Assembly (NCBI GenBank): GCA_001600095.1
Contig: BCIX01000001.1
Location: forward strand, 4,613,198 to 4,677,197
Source of the DNA: Bullera alba
Taxonomy: Eukaryota > Basidiomycota > Tremellomycetes > Tremellales > Bulleraceae
Direction: 5' to 3'
Length of the DNA stretch: 64,000 nucleotides
In this document: piece by piece, positions 45,101-56,385 of the stretch
How the letters are laid out: the number at the start of each line of letters is the position of its first letter
Numbering within the stretch: position 1 is the first letter of the stretch
Translations under genes and position numbers: made by a program
Notes under the pieces: generated by a model
What the model was told of the DNA's origin: nothing
What the model saw: the letters and a program-made list of their open reading frames with translations, nothing else
The model's database searches: none

Positions 45101-46183
45101 GCTGGTTTCCCGACCCGTCACATCCACGTCGTCGCAAAGGTGCTCGGAAGGCAAGATCAGTCCATCACCCTGATCCACCAGTCGGAAGCCATCTACACTT
45201 CGACGCGAGGCACTCTGCAGCAACTCTGGGCCGAGACCTCGTACCGACTCCAAGCTATGCGAGACGAGCCAAAGGGTGCCAAAGAGGAATTCGACTCCAT
45301 CCTGGATGATGAAGACGATGGTATCGTATACGATATCAAGGCTCCCTTCTTGCCAGACGTCGTTCGATCACCCTCTTCCGCGCCAAAAGTCGCAATCCTC
45401 CGAGAACAGGGTGTCAACGGTCACATCGAGATGGCCTGGTCTTTCCACGAAGCCGGATTCGATGCTATCGACGTTCACATGTCCGACATCATTTCCGGCA
45501 GACTGTCTCTCTACGGCTTTGCGGGTTTGGCCGCCTGCGGCGGTTTCTCCTATGGTGACGTTCTTGGCGCTGGAAATGGATGGGCCAAATCAGTCTTGCT
45601 CAACGAGATCGCCAGGAAGGAATTCAAAGCGTTCTTCGAGCGCGAGGATACTTTCGCCTTGGGTGTCTGCAACGGATGTCAGTTCTTCTCTCAACTCAAG
45701 CAGATCATCCCCGGCACAGCGTCTTGGCCGGCATTCAAGACGAACCGATCGGAGAGGTTCGAGGGTCGTGTGTCGACTGTGCAAATCTCGCAGGCGACCG
45801 CCGCCCGAAGTGTCCTCCTGAAGGACATGGAGGGATCTTGCATGCCAGTCGCCGTGGCTCATGGAGAGGGCAGAGCTTCGTTCGACACTACGGGCGACTT
45901 GGCCAAGTTGACAGAGAGCGGCCTCGTCCCCGTGCGATACATCGATAGCAAGAAGAGGATCGCCACGCGATACCCGGCCAACCCCAACGGCAGTCCGGAG
46001 GGTATTGCCGCTGTGCAATCGGAGAACGGAAGGGTGTTGGCGATTATGCCACACCCGGAGAGAGTCGTCGCTAGGGAGAGCAACAGTTGGTTCCCGTCGG
46101 AACAGGGCAAGGAGTGGGGAGGAAAGGGTCCTTGGTTCAGATTGTTCCAGAACGCGTACGCGTTTGCGACGAAACAGCAGTAG
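42107..46183 (+). CDS. ADE6: Phosphoribosylformylglycinamidine (FGAM) synthase
   Basis: One uninterrupted exon encodes 1358 aa, the usual length for eukaryotic FGAM synthase (PurL), which catalyses the fourth step of de novo purine synthesis from FGAR, glutamine and ATP. Domains in order: the PurS-like N-terminus; the linker with [12 protein letters not shown]; the first PurM-like half with [37 protein letters not shown]; the second half with [13 protein letters not shown] and [16 protein letters not shown]; and the C-terminal class I glutamine amidotransferase. The amidotransferase triad is intact: Cys in LGVCNGCQF, His in the MPHPERV segment and the following Glu, with VAHGEGR also conserved. 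The lack of coding introns contrasts with the intron-rich neighbours. A probable 51-bp intron lies in the 5' UTR. MRI1 follows on the same strand after 322 bp. Confidence 0.97.
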   Translation: MLVLAGSSAITPTRRSTLLKVFQEASAGITSIDAVQLHLVNPTGTDSEVQLSKADSEERKILDALLAYGDDERLTTTKQFLENGVDATSKVDTTLALYILPRAGTISPWSSKATEIAKICKLGDHVARLERGTLYLLTSSTPISLPQIHHQLHLIHDRMTQLVHTSIPSSATVFPPTPPNLSPLITIPIIGAEDPQAVLGEANARLGLALSEAEIPYLVEQFLAAGRNPTDAELFMFAQVNSEHCRHKIFNAKWTIDGKDQENSLFGMIRNTEKHVQSFGTISAYEDNAAVMDGHAAPRFAVGGAGDGKYGSIDEAMPILIKVETHNHPTAVSPYPGAATGSGGEIRDEGATGKGSRPKAGLAGFTVSDLRIPDFVQPWESDIGKPSHIASALDIMLEAPLGGAAFNNEFGRPALGGYFRTFLMSVPSASGENEWRGYHKPIMIAGGLGNVRPQFAKKTHIDPGAKIIVLGGPGMLIGLGGGAASSLTSGASSADLDFASVQRENPEMERRCQQVIDACVNRGDGAGNPIQSIHDVGAGGLSNALPELVHDCGLGAVFEIRDVLVDDSSMSPMEIWCNESQERYVLAVGPNDLPAFEEIAKRERCPFSVVGVATKEERLVVTDRKLGENVIDIAMSVLFGKPPRMHRTTESIAPKREQFDSSLFTYLPVYKGAPVTSLMAETVNRVLRLPSVGSKSFLITIGDRTISGLVTRDQMVGPWQVPVADVAVTRSSYGFNVVVGEAMSMGERTPLALLNAGASARMAIAESLTNLAAASFGDLSKVKLSANWMSAASHEGEGAKLYEAVHAVGMDLCPKLGVGVPVGKDSMSMSMKWPGRHGEQNQVTAPLSLIVTAFSAVDHVERTWTPQIQTDSGDSVLVFVDLARGKQRLGGSALAQVFQQLGAEAPDVEDAADLKAFLHAVQALKSTSTVLAYHDRSDGGLFTTLAEMSFAGRSGLEISLDAISSGSDYIAGLFNEELGAVMQVRTNDLVAFTDAFVKAGFPTRHIHVVAKVLGRQDQSITLIHQSEAIYTSTRGTLQQLWAETSYRLQAMRDEPKGAKEEFDSILDDEDDGIVYDIKAPFLPDVVRSPSSAPKVAILREQGVNGHIEMAWSFHEAGFDAIDVHMSDIISGRLSLYGFAGLAACGGFSYGDVLGAGNGWAKSVLLNEIARKEFKAFFEREDTFALGVCNGCQFFSQLKQIIPGTASWPAFKTNRSERFEGRVSTVQISQATAARSVLLKDMEGSCMPVAVAHGEGRASFDTTGDLAKLTESGLVPVRYIDSKKRIATRYPANPNGSPEGIAAVQSENGRVLAIMPHPERVVARESNSWFPSEQGKEWGGKGPWFRLFQNAYAFATKQQ

Positions 46184-46505
46184 GCTGCGTCTGAGAATGA
46201 GAAGCGTTGTTGGCAGTGTTGATAGATGTTTCTTTGGGTAAAATGACAAAAATGTATGGTTGTTCGGCTTGGAGACTGGAGTGTAGCTTGGTCATTGAGC
46301 ACCGTGGGAAACAAGAAGACGATCTGCACCTAGCGGAACCAAACAGAAAATGTTCAACCACGTTTCACGTTTCAGGTTGGAATTGCGACCCACTTCTGCG
46401 GACCCTTCGAGCTCATTGGCAGCGACTTTCAGACACCTCAATCACGTGGATCTCTTTGAAAAGATGGTGGCACAGGCAAAGTCGGTCAAAAAGCCCCTTC
46501 CGGAC
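46184..46505. other. ADE6-MRI1 spacer
   Basis: These 322 bp hold the ADE6 3' UTR and the MRI1 promoter/leader. From 46350 a frame is open and continuous with MRI1 (MFNHVSRFRLELRP..., 52 codons before the chosen start), so a longer MRI1 form is possible. Confidence 0.4.
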
Positions 46506-48067
46506 ATGATGACCTCGATCAGAATCACCGATAACGGCGAGGTGGAAATCGTTGATCAGCTGCTGCTCCCGTGAGTTCAGTTGTTGCATTTTCAATTGTC
46601 GAGATCTGAACGTAGACAGTCACACCGTTACATGGCTCAAGGTCGAGACGCCTGAAGAGGCTTACGATGCCATCAAGTCAATGAAAGTGTGTTCCGCCTT
46701 TCACCGTCACATCGCCAAGTCTAAGCAGTCCGCTGACTCCGCGCTAGATCCGAGGAGCACCAGCAATTGGATCACTAGCTGCTCTCTCCCTTCGCTCTCA
46801 CCTGTCCTCGTCTAAAGCTCCCTCGTTTATATCTCCTGCGGATGTTTCCGACCACGTTCTGCCCATTCTTGACTACCTCGAGTCCTCCAGGCCGACTGCT
46901 GTCAACCTCGGTGAAGCGATGAACCGGATCCGGGCAACGCTCAAGAACGGACAGGCCGGGAATGATGAGTCTGCGGCGAAAGACTTGGTGCAGAAGGTCA
47001 AGGATGTATGCGGTGCTGTCCACGGAGAGGATCTGGAAAGGTGCATGACAATGGGAAGACTGGGCGCCGAGTGGTTCTGGAAACACAAGAAGGGAGGAGA
47101 CGCCAAGAAGGGCTTGAAGATCGTCACCGTTTGTAACACCGGTAGTCTAGCCACGTCGGTGAGTACAAACTCAGCGCGAGGAAAAGCTGCTAAAAATGTC
47201 GCTGTCAGGGCTACGGAACCGCTCTGGGTGTAATTACTGCGTTGTTCGAGGAGGATCAGCTGGACCAGGCGTATTATGCCCAGACAGCTCCTTATCACCA
47301 GGGTGAGCGGGGCAGCAGCTTGGCCTGTAATATTGCTGACACACACATACAGGTTCTCGACTGACGTCTTTGGAGTTGACTACACTGCAAGTCCCGAGCA
47401 CGATGATCTGTGGGTGATATGCAGTAACGCCTTCACTGAACTAACTGACCGAAATAGGCGACAACATGCTGGGTTCATTGTTCCAGCTACATGATGTCGA
47501 CGGTGTGGTCGTTGGAGCCGACAGAATCGTTGCCAACGGTGATACCGCCAACAAAGTGACTAGCTCAATAAATTTTCGACCGTGAATGTTAGCTGATCTT
47601 ACACTCAGATCGGCACCTACCAAGCTGCTGTCTTGGCGCAGAGACACGACATACCTTTCATGGTGGTCGCCCCTGTGACCACTGTGGATCTTTCCCTCAA
47701 AACGGGTAAAGAGTAAGCTACTGGCTTGACACCGGTCGATAGATAGCTGACAAGGTGACAGGATCAAGATCGAGCAACGACCTGGTGTCGAGGCCACTCA
47801 GATAAGAGGAAGGAACGTCGAGACTGGGGAAATGGCCGTTGTCAGAATAACGCCCGAGGGAGTGGGATCTGGCTCGGAGCCATGGCAAGGGGTCTACAAT
47901 CCCGCCTTCGACGTAACACCAGCAGAGCTCATCAGTAAGTAGCTTGCTGATACCCCTGGAAGTGTAGCTGCTAATCATTGTCGTGATCAGGCTGCGTGGT
48001 CACTGAGAAGGGCGTCGCGGAGCGAAAAGAGGGCGAGAAAGCCATCGACGTTGCCTCGATCTGTTAG
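46506..48067 (+). CDS. MRI1: Methylthioribose-1-phosphate isomerase (381 aa, 9 exons)
   Basis: The CDS is join(46506..46570, 46620..46686, 46748..47158, 47209..47302, 47353..47409, 47458..47555, 47609..47712, 47762..47934, 47991..48067), 1146 bp in frame. The family signatures are clear: VDQLLLPHTVTWLKVE, KIRGAPAIGSLAALSL, TVCNTGSLATSGYGTALG (catalytic Cys), QGSRLTSLELT, GVVVGADRIVANGDTANKIG (catalytic Asp), and VYNPAFDVTPAELIS. The enzyme converts 5-methylthioribose-1-phosphate to methylthioribulose-1-phosphate in methionine salvage and resembles eIF2B alpha-type subunits. I placed the start at the tandem ATGs 46506/46509 because MTSIRITDNGEVEIVDQLLLP aligns with other members. In-frame ATGs at 46350 and 46464 would extend it. 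One donor (GTGGGT at 47410) was picked among competing sites by frame. Confidence 0.92.
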
Positions 48068-48504
48068 ATTGCGATCCCGAATCGCATCACTGTGCATAGA
48101 CGGCTGGACGCAACTCATTGTGGAAGCTGCATTCTGGCCTGACCAAAACTGTTCTATGTAGCTGTCAGTGTGGAGACGTACTAGGATTGACCTATACCCG
48201 GTGGCGAGGATGAAGGGCGTGTCATACCCTCCTTCCTTTGTCTCCCACCATCCTCCCCAGGCGTAGAGACAAAGGATACCTAGCCGGCATTCAGGCGTTT
48301 CACTGGTGCTCGAGACTGAGTGTTGACAACTGATCGACTCTGACATCGCGAGATCTACATCTGCTAAGCATCTCACTATTCTTCACCAGTAACTTTTTCG
48401 CACCGATACCTCGGCATTCGACGATACCCTACTGCACTCGAACGAGCAGCAAGCAGTGCAACCTCAGAGGATTTGACCCGGCTTTCCAGCAGAAGTTGGG
48501 CGAC
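48068..48504. other. MRI1 3' / glycoprotein gene promoter
   Basis: These 437 bp carry no gene I can support and no repeat or clear promoter element. Confidence 0.45.
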
Positions 48505-50347
48505 ATGCCATTTACCGCGGGCGACCGGGCGCATAGACGCAAGAGTCAATGGAGGCTCTCATTCCCTCTGCTGCTACTATACGCTTTGACTCGCATATCA
48601 AGCTCGTCAGCGCAGTACATCCGTCCCCGTTCCACAGACGACCAACCGCATGGCTGGGGATCGAGGGAGGTACATGCCTCGGAGCAAATAGCCAAACGTG
48701 GTGTAAGTATACATCTCCATCGAATGGTTGTGAGGGCTGACGGCGATGCAGACACAAGATTCGACGAGTAAAGAGCTGCATGTGAACTCCTACGGAGACT
48801 TCTGCCTATTGGCACCCAAAGACCCATTTGGCTACATCTCAGGTGGGCCAGAGGTCGTGTCGTGGTGTGCAAAGGTGAGTGCATATCATAGGTATGGTCA
48901 TTCCCGAAGAGCTGGTAGCTGACTGAAGAATATAGGATGGACACGGGACCAGGTTGATACCTGATGGGACGCTACATGGCGTGACATTCGTCAAGACGGA
49001 TAATTGGGTGCAAGTGTCGGGATAGTGAGTTCAGCTGAAGGCGTGCCCTGTTCATATGCTTACATCCCTTGACAACAGTGGTGACTTGACCAAAATCAAC
49101 ATAGCCCCGGGAGACATGGGAGGACAATTTGATTCCAAGGACCACAAGCCCGATGGTAGCAAGGTCATGGTTGGAGGAAAGGAAGTCTCCAATTGGGTCG
49201 TGAGTTGCTCTGGTTTTGTTGACTAAGTGAAAGTTGACTCTGCTGTAGACTCTAATATCAGCGACGACGTACTGCATGAGGGCGTGTACGGGAGATGCCA
49301 AGTTTTGTCCCACGACCTACGACCATATGGGGTGTTGGTTCCTCACAGGGAACAAAGTCGGCGATGATGGAACATGGCAGGACTGCTCCTCTGACGATGG
49401 AGATCCTCCAGGGGTATTCGATGGAAAGACCTATGTGCAGGTGAGTCATCACATGCTAAGCATTCGAAGCATCTCCTCATGAAATATCGTAGGAAGCGGA
49501 GCCGACCCCAGATCCCACGTCACCTGCCCTCCGGAATTGCAATGCTGGGAGCAGTGTCGCCAATGGCCAGTCTCCTCCGCCTTTGTACAACTGGGATGGC
49601 AGTGGCGTCGCGGTACCGAATGGCCAGCAGCCAACGGAAACGAAAGACGGTCACCAATCCACGTCGTGGGTCGCTGTCCAAACGTGTGTGCCGTGCGGAG
49701 GTGGAAAGACGGAACAGGTCCAGATGACACAAATACAGACCGGCAACGCGATGGCTGTGGCAGACGCTGCAGAGAGTGGGATCAGCGTGTCTCAAGAGGT
49801 CCCCAAGGTGCAAGCGTCGAAAACGCTCAGTGGTGGGGGTCTGACGTCTGGACTTGCCAATCTCCAAGATCAACTCGCAGCTAGAAAACGGGATGGCGAG
49901 ACGACGACGAGTAATGGCCAATGCTGTTACACTACCTGGACCCCATCGGTGATCGGCGGTGCTGGACCCACCAAGACCTCGAGCGGTGGATCGGGGCAGG
50001 CCACCAAGACCAGCGGATCCGGCTCGGCGGGTCCTACGACTTCCGGCAAATCCGCCGCAGGCGGCGTCTCCTTCAGCGGAGTCCTACCGTCCACTTCGAG
50101 CGGAAGCAAGCCCTCCGGGTCAGTCAGCGCAAGTGTTGGTAATCGACCGATTGTCAGTGGAACCGGCGGCAACCTGACCACTGGCAACGTGACGGGCAAC
50201 GGGACCGGGAACGGAACGGGCAACGATTCGAGCTATGCTGGCAAATTGCATATTATCGGAGTTGACGGAATGGGCAAGGTCTTCGCCATGACCGTGATCC
50301 TGGCATTGTCGCTGGCTGGCGCGATTGGCGGATGGAGTGTAATTTGA
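48505..50347 (+). CDS. Secreted GPI-type 'macrophage-activating glycoprotein'-like protein (525 aa, 6 exons)
   Basis: The CDS is join(48505..48702, 48752..48874, 48936..49024, 49079..49199, 49249..49440, 49493..50347), in frame. A signal peptide is visible (LSFPLLLLYALTRISSSSAQ, after a short basic start). The conserved Cys-rich domain has YGDFCLLAPKDPFG, EVVSWCAKDGHGTRLIPDGTL, QVSGYGDLTKINIAPGDMGG, TTYCMRACTGDAKFCPTTYD, HMGCWF and the DCSSDDGDPPGVF piece. This pattern matches the basidiomycete family annotated as macrophage-activating glycoprotein in Cryptococcus. The tail has a dibasic LAARKRDGE site, a Ser/Thr/Gly-rich linker, five Asn-glycosylation sequons within about 20 residues (50169-50235), and a C-terminal hydrophobic span (VFAMTVILALSLAGAI) fitting GPI attachment. 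It is probably a cell-wall or surface mannoprotein; the biochemical role of the family is unknown to me. Confidence 0.82.
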
Positions 50348-52019
50348 GTTCGAGGCTAGTTGCTAGTTGTGGTCGAACTAGTGTAGAAGCTTGCTCGCAT
50401 TTTGTATCGTATCATCTGTGAGGCCTCGGGTCTGGAATAGGTCATCGGTCGTAGTCGGACTTCTGGCCGTATGTATTGTTGATTACCCTGGATATCGGGG
50501 TCGCCATCCTCAGCTGTCGAGGTGAACTGGTGAAGCCACGCTTTGGAGTCGACTGCTGCGGTAGATGCCATGCATGCCGAGGCCAGACAGACCACGAGCA
50601 GTTTTGGGGCATCAAACGATGTACGCCCTGCTCTTGGCCTTGAGCTAGAACACCGCAGAAGCTCGGCAAAAGGCCAGTGAGAGACAAGGTGTTGTGTCTT
50701 TGGTGACGATCACCAGCCGCCTGTGACGTGTCTGGCGCTCGCTCTGACTCGCAGCTCTTCTTGGCTTCCAGCTTCCAGCTTCCGGTATATCCCTCACGCG
50801 GATACGATACGAGCGATGGTGAGTGTGAAAGGTGAAATGGGTGCATTAAAGCGCTCTCGACGTCATATCCCGCAATGCTTATCACTCAGTGAGCACGAAT
50901 GAGGTGCATAGAAATGAGAGGGTCGTCGAGTATCGACCTGTATCGACCCGGAAAGCAGGCTAAAATTTGCTAAAACGTTTGCCATTGCCGCAGTGATCGA
51001 CGCTTGCGGATTGCCAAGAGAACCGATAGCGACGTGCTAAAAATGGCCAGAGCTTGGACTTGCAATTCGCCGAGTGTACTGATTCCAGAGGCCAGAGCCC
51101 GGACACCTATAGCACGCCTTGGCCGGTGCTAACAGTATGCTGGACGATCTGTGCGATACAATTTGGGGTGTTCACACCGAGCACTGTCACGTTCGTCGCG
51201 ATAGATCGTCATGACCGTTGGGGGAATCCTCGCGATAAGGGCTATCATGCTGTACATCTGGTGAATACCTCCTTGTTGCCTGGACGAATGGCTCGACGGC
51301 ACACCGCTAGCACTACTAGAGTGTCACAGTGTAGTGTGCTTCGCGCTCAGCTGTGCCAAGTCTCGCAGCGACGTTGGCAGACCTGTGCAGATACGATGGT
51401 ATGAGATGGTGCTAGAGGACTGGTACGTCCAGGTACCCAACCCCAGTCACAACACGCTAGAGTACTACATTATGTCCTCTACGCAGCATCGATCCGGACC
51501 GTACGATGATCTGAAACGCCCAAGAGATATCTACCGCCCGTGGGTTGCCGCGTTGCCAAGCACAACATGAACATTCTAAACTAGACTAAGGCTGAGAGTC
51601 AGTACGGTGTTATCTATGCTTTGACCCTTTGCTCCAAGTGCTCGCAGCGTTCCTTGGCCGAGGTCACTGCTGAACACGAGGGCAGATCGGTGCAGATATC
51701 GTGGATACATAGATCGAGACCGGTGACATGTACAGCTTTCGGCTTCTCACCCCTCCTTCCCCTCCTCCTCCTCACCCGGACAGTTAGTAACGCGAGATAA
51801 ACCTAAATCTCCTCTAGCTCTCTCCGCCGTTGTCTATCACATCCGCAGCTCTGCGATCTGCGCTACTCTACTCTGTCACCTTGCGACCTTTCCCGACCCA
51901 ATTTCGAATCCTATACTAGTGGATACTCTCGCCCTCGACCAACCCACCTTGAAGGAAGGGTTATAAAGCCACAGGATTTGGCCTCAGCGAGATCTTCTAC
52001 ACCCTCCAAACCTCCAATC
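50348..52019. other. 1.7-kb stretch without a supported gene
   Basis: The longest minus-strand frame (50442-50885, 147 codons) has no family-like composition and no splice support. A minus-strand piece near 50355-50620 reads like a signal peptide (PKLLVVCLASACMAS) but lacks an in-frame start codon. Region 50890-51600 is rich in cga/tcg words and has no coding pattern. The last part before 52020 is the leader of the RCH1-like gene (pyrimidine-rich, ctccctcc near 51750). Confidence 0.45.
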
Positions 52020-54068
52020 ATGCCAGGATCGACTCCTACCTTCGACAAGGTCAAATTCGACCAGACCATTTTCGACAAACCAACACGGCCTGCTTCTCCA
52101 TCGCCACTCCAGGAGGAACTGCAGGCAGGTGACCATGCCGATGGCGATAGATCTATCTCCGCTGGACCTTCGTCAACCGCTTTGGGCGACATGTCCCGCA
52201 AGACCTCCTCTGTGTGGTCCGACGGCGGTGACATGACACAGGCGGCCGCATTCCGGTCGCATAAGCAGCGAGACTCCGATGCCACTTGGGTCAATGCACC
52301 CGGCAGCCGACGATCGTCCAAGGCGAAAGACATCAACGACGACAGCGAGTTGAACATCGACGTAGTTGAAGACCCATACTCTCCTCGAGAGAAAAACCGA
52401 TCCAACTCTGCCATTTCGACACCCGAGACTCTGATCGATGGTCGAGGTCCTTCCGAAAACGAGAAAGGCGCTGTCGTTCACACCGAGGAAGCTGGTCTTC
52501 CCGAAGATCCCATGGGAGGGAACACCGCAGCCAGCACCAAGCCAAGTCGACTATGGTACCACCCCATCTCGCTGCTGAAGACATTGCTGGGCTATTGGTT
52601 CCTCATCGGCATGGGTATTTTCATCTTGCTCGCCTGGGCTTTCCCTTCGGTGGGCAAGAAGTACGGAGGTGGGTAGAATCGTCGATTGACCAAAAGGTGA
52701 AAGGCTAATGTGTATCTAGACATTCAGGCTCAATACACCGTCAGTGACAGGCAACAAGCTTCGATTATCGTTCCGTTACTCACTTTGGTACTTAGGTCTC
52801 ATATGGCTGTATCGCGCTCATATTCCTTATAACCGGGTTGACTTTGTCAACCACTGCGCTGTACAACCAGATCAAAAACTGGTATTGTCACTTGTTTACC
52901 CAAGTCTTCTCCCTCTTGTTCTTTCCTACCGTCATGTTTGCCATTGTCAACATCATCAAAGCCGCCAACAACTCCACCATCGACCCCTACATCTTGGTCG
53001 GCCTGATGATGATGTCTGTCCTCCCCACCACCGTCGCCGCCAATGTCACCATGACGCGCGAGGCGAAAGGAAACGAGGAGGCGGCAACCGCCGAATGCTG
53101 CATTGGTGAGTGAGGCAGCTTGGATCGTTTCGATGTTTGCTGATCCGAGGTACTCTAGGCCAAGTGCTTGGTATCTTCCTCTCACCACTTCTTCTCCAAG
53201 CTTTCATGTCCACTCCAGGATGGGAGTACGGACAACCCGTCGCTTCTGGCGGACGATCCAGTTCCGAGGGTCTTCGACAGATCTACGGACAGGTCGGTCA
53301 GCACATGGGCCTGGCCATCTTCTTGCCAATGGTGAGCATTCTGGGTATTGAAGTTAAGGCATTAGTTGATCAAATTTGTCTTTTTTAGTTTGTTGGACAA
53401 GCGATTCAGAAGTGAGTTCGAAGAACGGGCATCGATCAAAGAAGATAGCTGATCCGCCCCCAGCATCTGGAAAGCGAAGACTAAGCTCGTGGCCACCAAG
53501 TTGAAACTACCCAAGGTCGGATCCTTCCTGCTCTTGATCTTGATCTGGTGAGAGATGAACCATCAATCGCCCGAGCCACCACTCACACTGTGACAGGGCC
53601 ATCTTCTGCGAACAATTCGACCAGAAAGCCTTCGAAAGCGTCTCGCCCGCCAACATCATCCTCGTCTGCTTCCTCAACCTCACCCTCTACCTGGTCTTCA
53701 CTTTGATCACCGTCTTCCTCACTCGACTCCCCTTTCTCGGACCCGTCTACACCAACGTCGATGGCGAAGTCCAGCGGGTTCCACGATGGCGCAGGACCCT
53801 CTTGTCTCTTCGCTTCAACAAAGCCGAGGCCACCGCGATCTGCTTCTGCTCCGCCGCCAAAGGTCTCGTCGTTGGCTCCCCCATCTTGGACATCCTGTAT
53901 GGTGGTTTACCAGAGGAGACTCGGGCGGTCATCTCGATTCCATTGGTGCTGTACCAAGGCGAGCAGATCGCTTGTGGCACACTCTTGACATACTTGTTCT
54001 TGAGATGGAACGAGAAGCCAGACGCGTTGATCAAGGAGAAGCCGGAAGAGGAGATCCAGAGTGTTTAG
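52020..54068 (+). CDS. RCH1: RCH1/SLC10A7-like (SBF-like) membrane protein (576 aa, 7 exons)
   Basis: The CDS is join(52020..52668, 52720..52739, 52796..53105, 53159..53331, 53389..53411, 53464..53547, 53597..54068), 1731 bp in frame, including micro-exons of 20 and 23 bp. About 185 N-terminal residues are polar and Ser-rich (RKTSSVWSD, SRRSSKAK, RSNSAISTPETL). Ten or so membrane spans follow, starting TLLGYWFLIGMGIFILLAWAFP, then GCIALIFLITGLTLSTTALY, FTQVFSLLFFPTVMFAIVN, ILVGLMMMSVLPTTVAANVTMTR, FLLLILIWAIFCEQFD, IILVCFLNLTLYLVFTL, and SAAKGLVVGSPILDILYGG. The TTVAANVTMTR and AAKGLVVGSP segments are typical of the SBF-like group (human SLC10A7, Candida Rch1), which negatively regulates calcium influx at the plasma membrane. 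The long N-terminal extension is unusual for the family and carries basophilic-kinase-like sites (RRSS, RSNS). Confidence 0.88.
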
Positions 54069-54893
54069 TGCGCGATCAGCCTCGAATCAAAACACTGTTG
54101 GGCTGACGCGAATGGGAAGTTGTCGATTAGATGAGATTGTCCAAGTGATATCAGCTGTATATACCATCGAGCGGTGAAGACTAGTAGTCAGAAGTGTATC
54201 AAATAGACAAGCTTGAGTATAGAACCCAGCATAGAAGGACACGATGCATCCAGTGCCAAGCAAGTGCCACATGACCGGTATTATTGTCCAACCTCCCAAT
54301 GAGCCTCGGTGTTATAAGCTGTGAGGGCGTCCACGGAGGTCCACGGTGACGTTGATTACGGAATCAAAAGTGAGATTTGTTTTGGCTGCAGGCGATAGAG
54401 TGTTTTCACCCAGAGTCACCCAAAGCGCTAAAGGCTTGGCCCGTTGGGAAGCTGTGCTGCGCTGTTCACTACCTGTCCACTATCACCTGTTGTCATTCTA
54501 TCTACTCGTCAATCACACCTCGCTCTTTACCACCGTCGCAACACGTACCCAGCTACATCAACTCTCACCCTCTCACCGATTTCCGCTCTCGCATCCCCCG
54601 CGTGAAACACGTCGTGCCGGGAACTGAAAGGGAACAAAAACATCACAACACTGGAACTTGCCACCTTTTCGTAAAGCACCGCACTCGACTACCGGCAATC
54701 GTCAAAGACTCCTTTCTCAAGGCAAAGCGTTGATCTTAGGTCCAATCAACACATAAGGATCACTCGAACAGAAGCTTGCGGCTCTTAGAGGAAACGTCCA
54801 TCGCTCGTTGTCGCCCTAGATATCGATTCGCCGCGCTAAGCGACAATCGTTGAACCTTTCGCCTAGCACCTATCACACTTTATCAACACCACC
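54069..54893. other. RCH1 3' region and ROT1 promoter
   Basis: These 825 bp have no supported gene. A tatata element near 54160 lies in the presumed RCH1 3' region. The last ~150 bp before ROT1 are A/C-rich, ending caacaccaccATG, typical of a leader. Confidence 0.45.
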
Positions 54894-55942
54894 ATGCTGT
54901 CCTACATCCTCGCTCTCACCGCGTCTCTGATACTGTCCCCTGTTGCTCTGGCGCAGGGCGATCTATCGTTCGCCAACAACATGACAGATCTCGAAGGAAC
55001 GTGGTCGTCGAATCCCTCTGTATCGACAGGAGGCGTGAGTCCGGTTTCACGTTTGGCCCCGAGCGCAATGACATGGAAGGATAAAGTGCTGATGACCCAT
55101 CACCTTGTAGGAATTCTGTGTGCCAGCCGAGATGAAGTTCAAGTACCCAGATAACACGGGTATCGCATACTCATTGTGAGTCGAAGAGTCATGCCGCAGT
55201 CACAGTCTCAGTGAAACAAGGGGAAAAGCTGATGGTCAAACCCAGCACGAACGATGGATTCTTCGAGGAGGCTCAGTACAGATACCAGTCCAACGCTTCG
55301 AACCCAGCTTGTATCCAGGCCACTATCTTCTGGCAACATGGCACATACAGCTTGAACGACAACGGTTCTCTGAGTTTGTTCCCCTTCCCCTCCGATGGCC
55401 GAATCCAGGTTCAGGATCCATGCGCCGCTACCACCAACATCATCACATACTACAACCAGCAGGTGAGTAGCTGCAATCATCTGCTTAAAGAGACCGAAGC
55501 TGACCATGCCACAGGTCCTGTTCGCGGATTGGGGAATCATCATCGACGAGCAGACACGGAACTACGTTCTGCATCTGAACCGTTTCGATGGAGCCAAGAT
55601 GCCATACGTGGGTGATCATTATCGTGTGGTGATACAAAGCTTATGCGCTATTACAGATGTACCTCACGGCCAGACCACCTAGCATGCTTCCGACTCAAGT
55701 GCTGACCGGTGTCAACGTGAGTTGCGCTGCGTCGTAACTGGAAAAGTCACTCACACATACACCTCCTTTAGGCAAGTGGACAGACCGTCAACACGAGGAA
55801 ACGATCGACAATGTCCGTCAAATCCTTCTTCAAGAGATCCGCCGCTCCACCAAAGACTTCGATCAGCAGGGAAAGCGCAATGGCAGGAGCTATTGGAGTG
55901 GCATTGGCCGGCGCCGCCTACTTTGGAGTCACACTGCTATAG
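54894..55942 (+). CDS. ROT1: ER chaperone ROT1 (248 aa, 6 exons)
   Basis: The CDS is join(54894..55034, 55111..55175, 55246..55462, 55515..55607, 55657..55716, 55772..55942), 747 bp in frame. A signal peptide (MLSYILALTASLILSPVALAQ) is followed by family hallmarks: LEGTWSSNPSVSTGGEFCVP, KYPDNTGIAYSFTNDGFFEE, ATIFWQHGTYSLNDNGSLSL, FPSDGRIQVQDPCAATTNII, and MYLTARPPSMLPTQVLTGVN. A C-terminal membrane anchor follows (AMAGAIGVALAGAAYFGVTLL). ROT1 is an essential ER membrane chaperone needed for protein folding, O-mannosylation and beta-1,6-glucan/cell-wall formation. Length is normal for the family. The gene is convergent with PEX6, with 443 bp between the stops. Confidence 0.95.
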
Positions 55943-56385
55943 TCCATTATGGATACTTCAGTTGCTTAGTCACTGAGCAGGCAGATCCTCCGGGCTTCAT
56001 CGGGCATGAGGACGTTTCGAGCAAGAGCCAGACCCCCGGCTGGCGCTTTGAGGGAGATAGAATGTGCAGAGCCTTGCCGCTGCTGTATAGTGTACCAATA
56101 GTCATCGCCGAAGGCAAATCGGTCGGGACACCAACCGACCAAAACATCATCACACCACACAACATCCTACTATGCCGGCCTAAAGGCAGCATACGACTTA
56201 CGCCAACCAACGGACTTTTTTTCAACCCCCCTTTTCTTCACCTCACAACCCTCTTACACTGCACGCAATGCGATCGCGATCAATCAAACGAGTTTTGCCC
56301 TGGTTTCTTCTTGTGTTCACGTAGACAAATCTCATGCATGGCCTAACGACAAACGGGAATCCGCAATGTTCATCATTCTACAAGG
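55943..56385. other. Convergent 3' region ROT1/PEX6
   Basis: These 443 bp hold the two 3' UTRs. A pyrimidine-rich run (tttttttcaaccccccttttc) occurs near 56217-56240. No gene is visible. Confidence 0.5.

Noticed and set aside
50356..50625. Signal-peptide-like minus-strand reading (PKLLVVCLASACMAS...)
   Set aside because: No in-frame ATG or plausible upstream exon could be found. Kept only as a possibility within the gene-desert finding.
50442..50885. 147-codon minus-strand open frame after the glycoprotein gene
   Set aside because: Composition is irregular, there is no splice or family signal, and it overlaps the 3' UTR of the glycoprotein gene.
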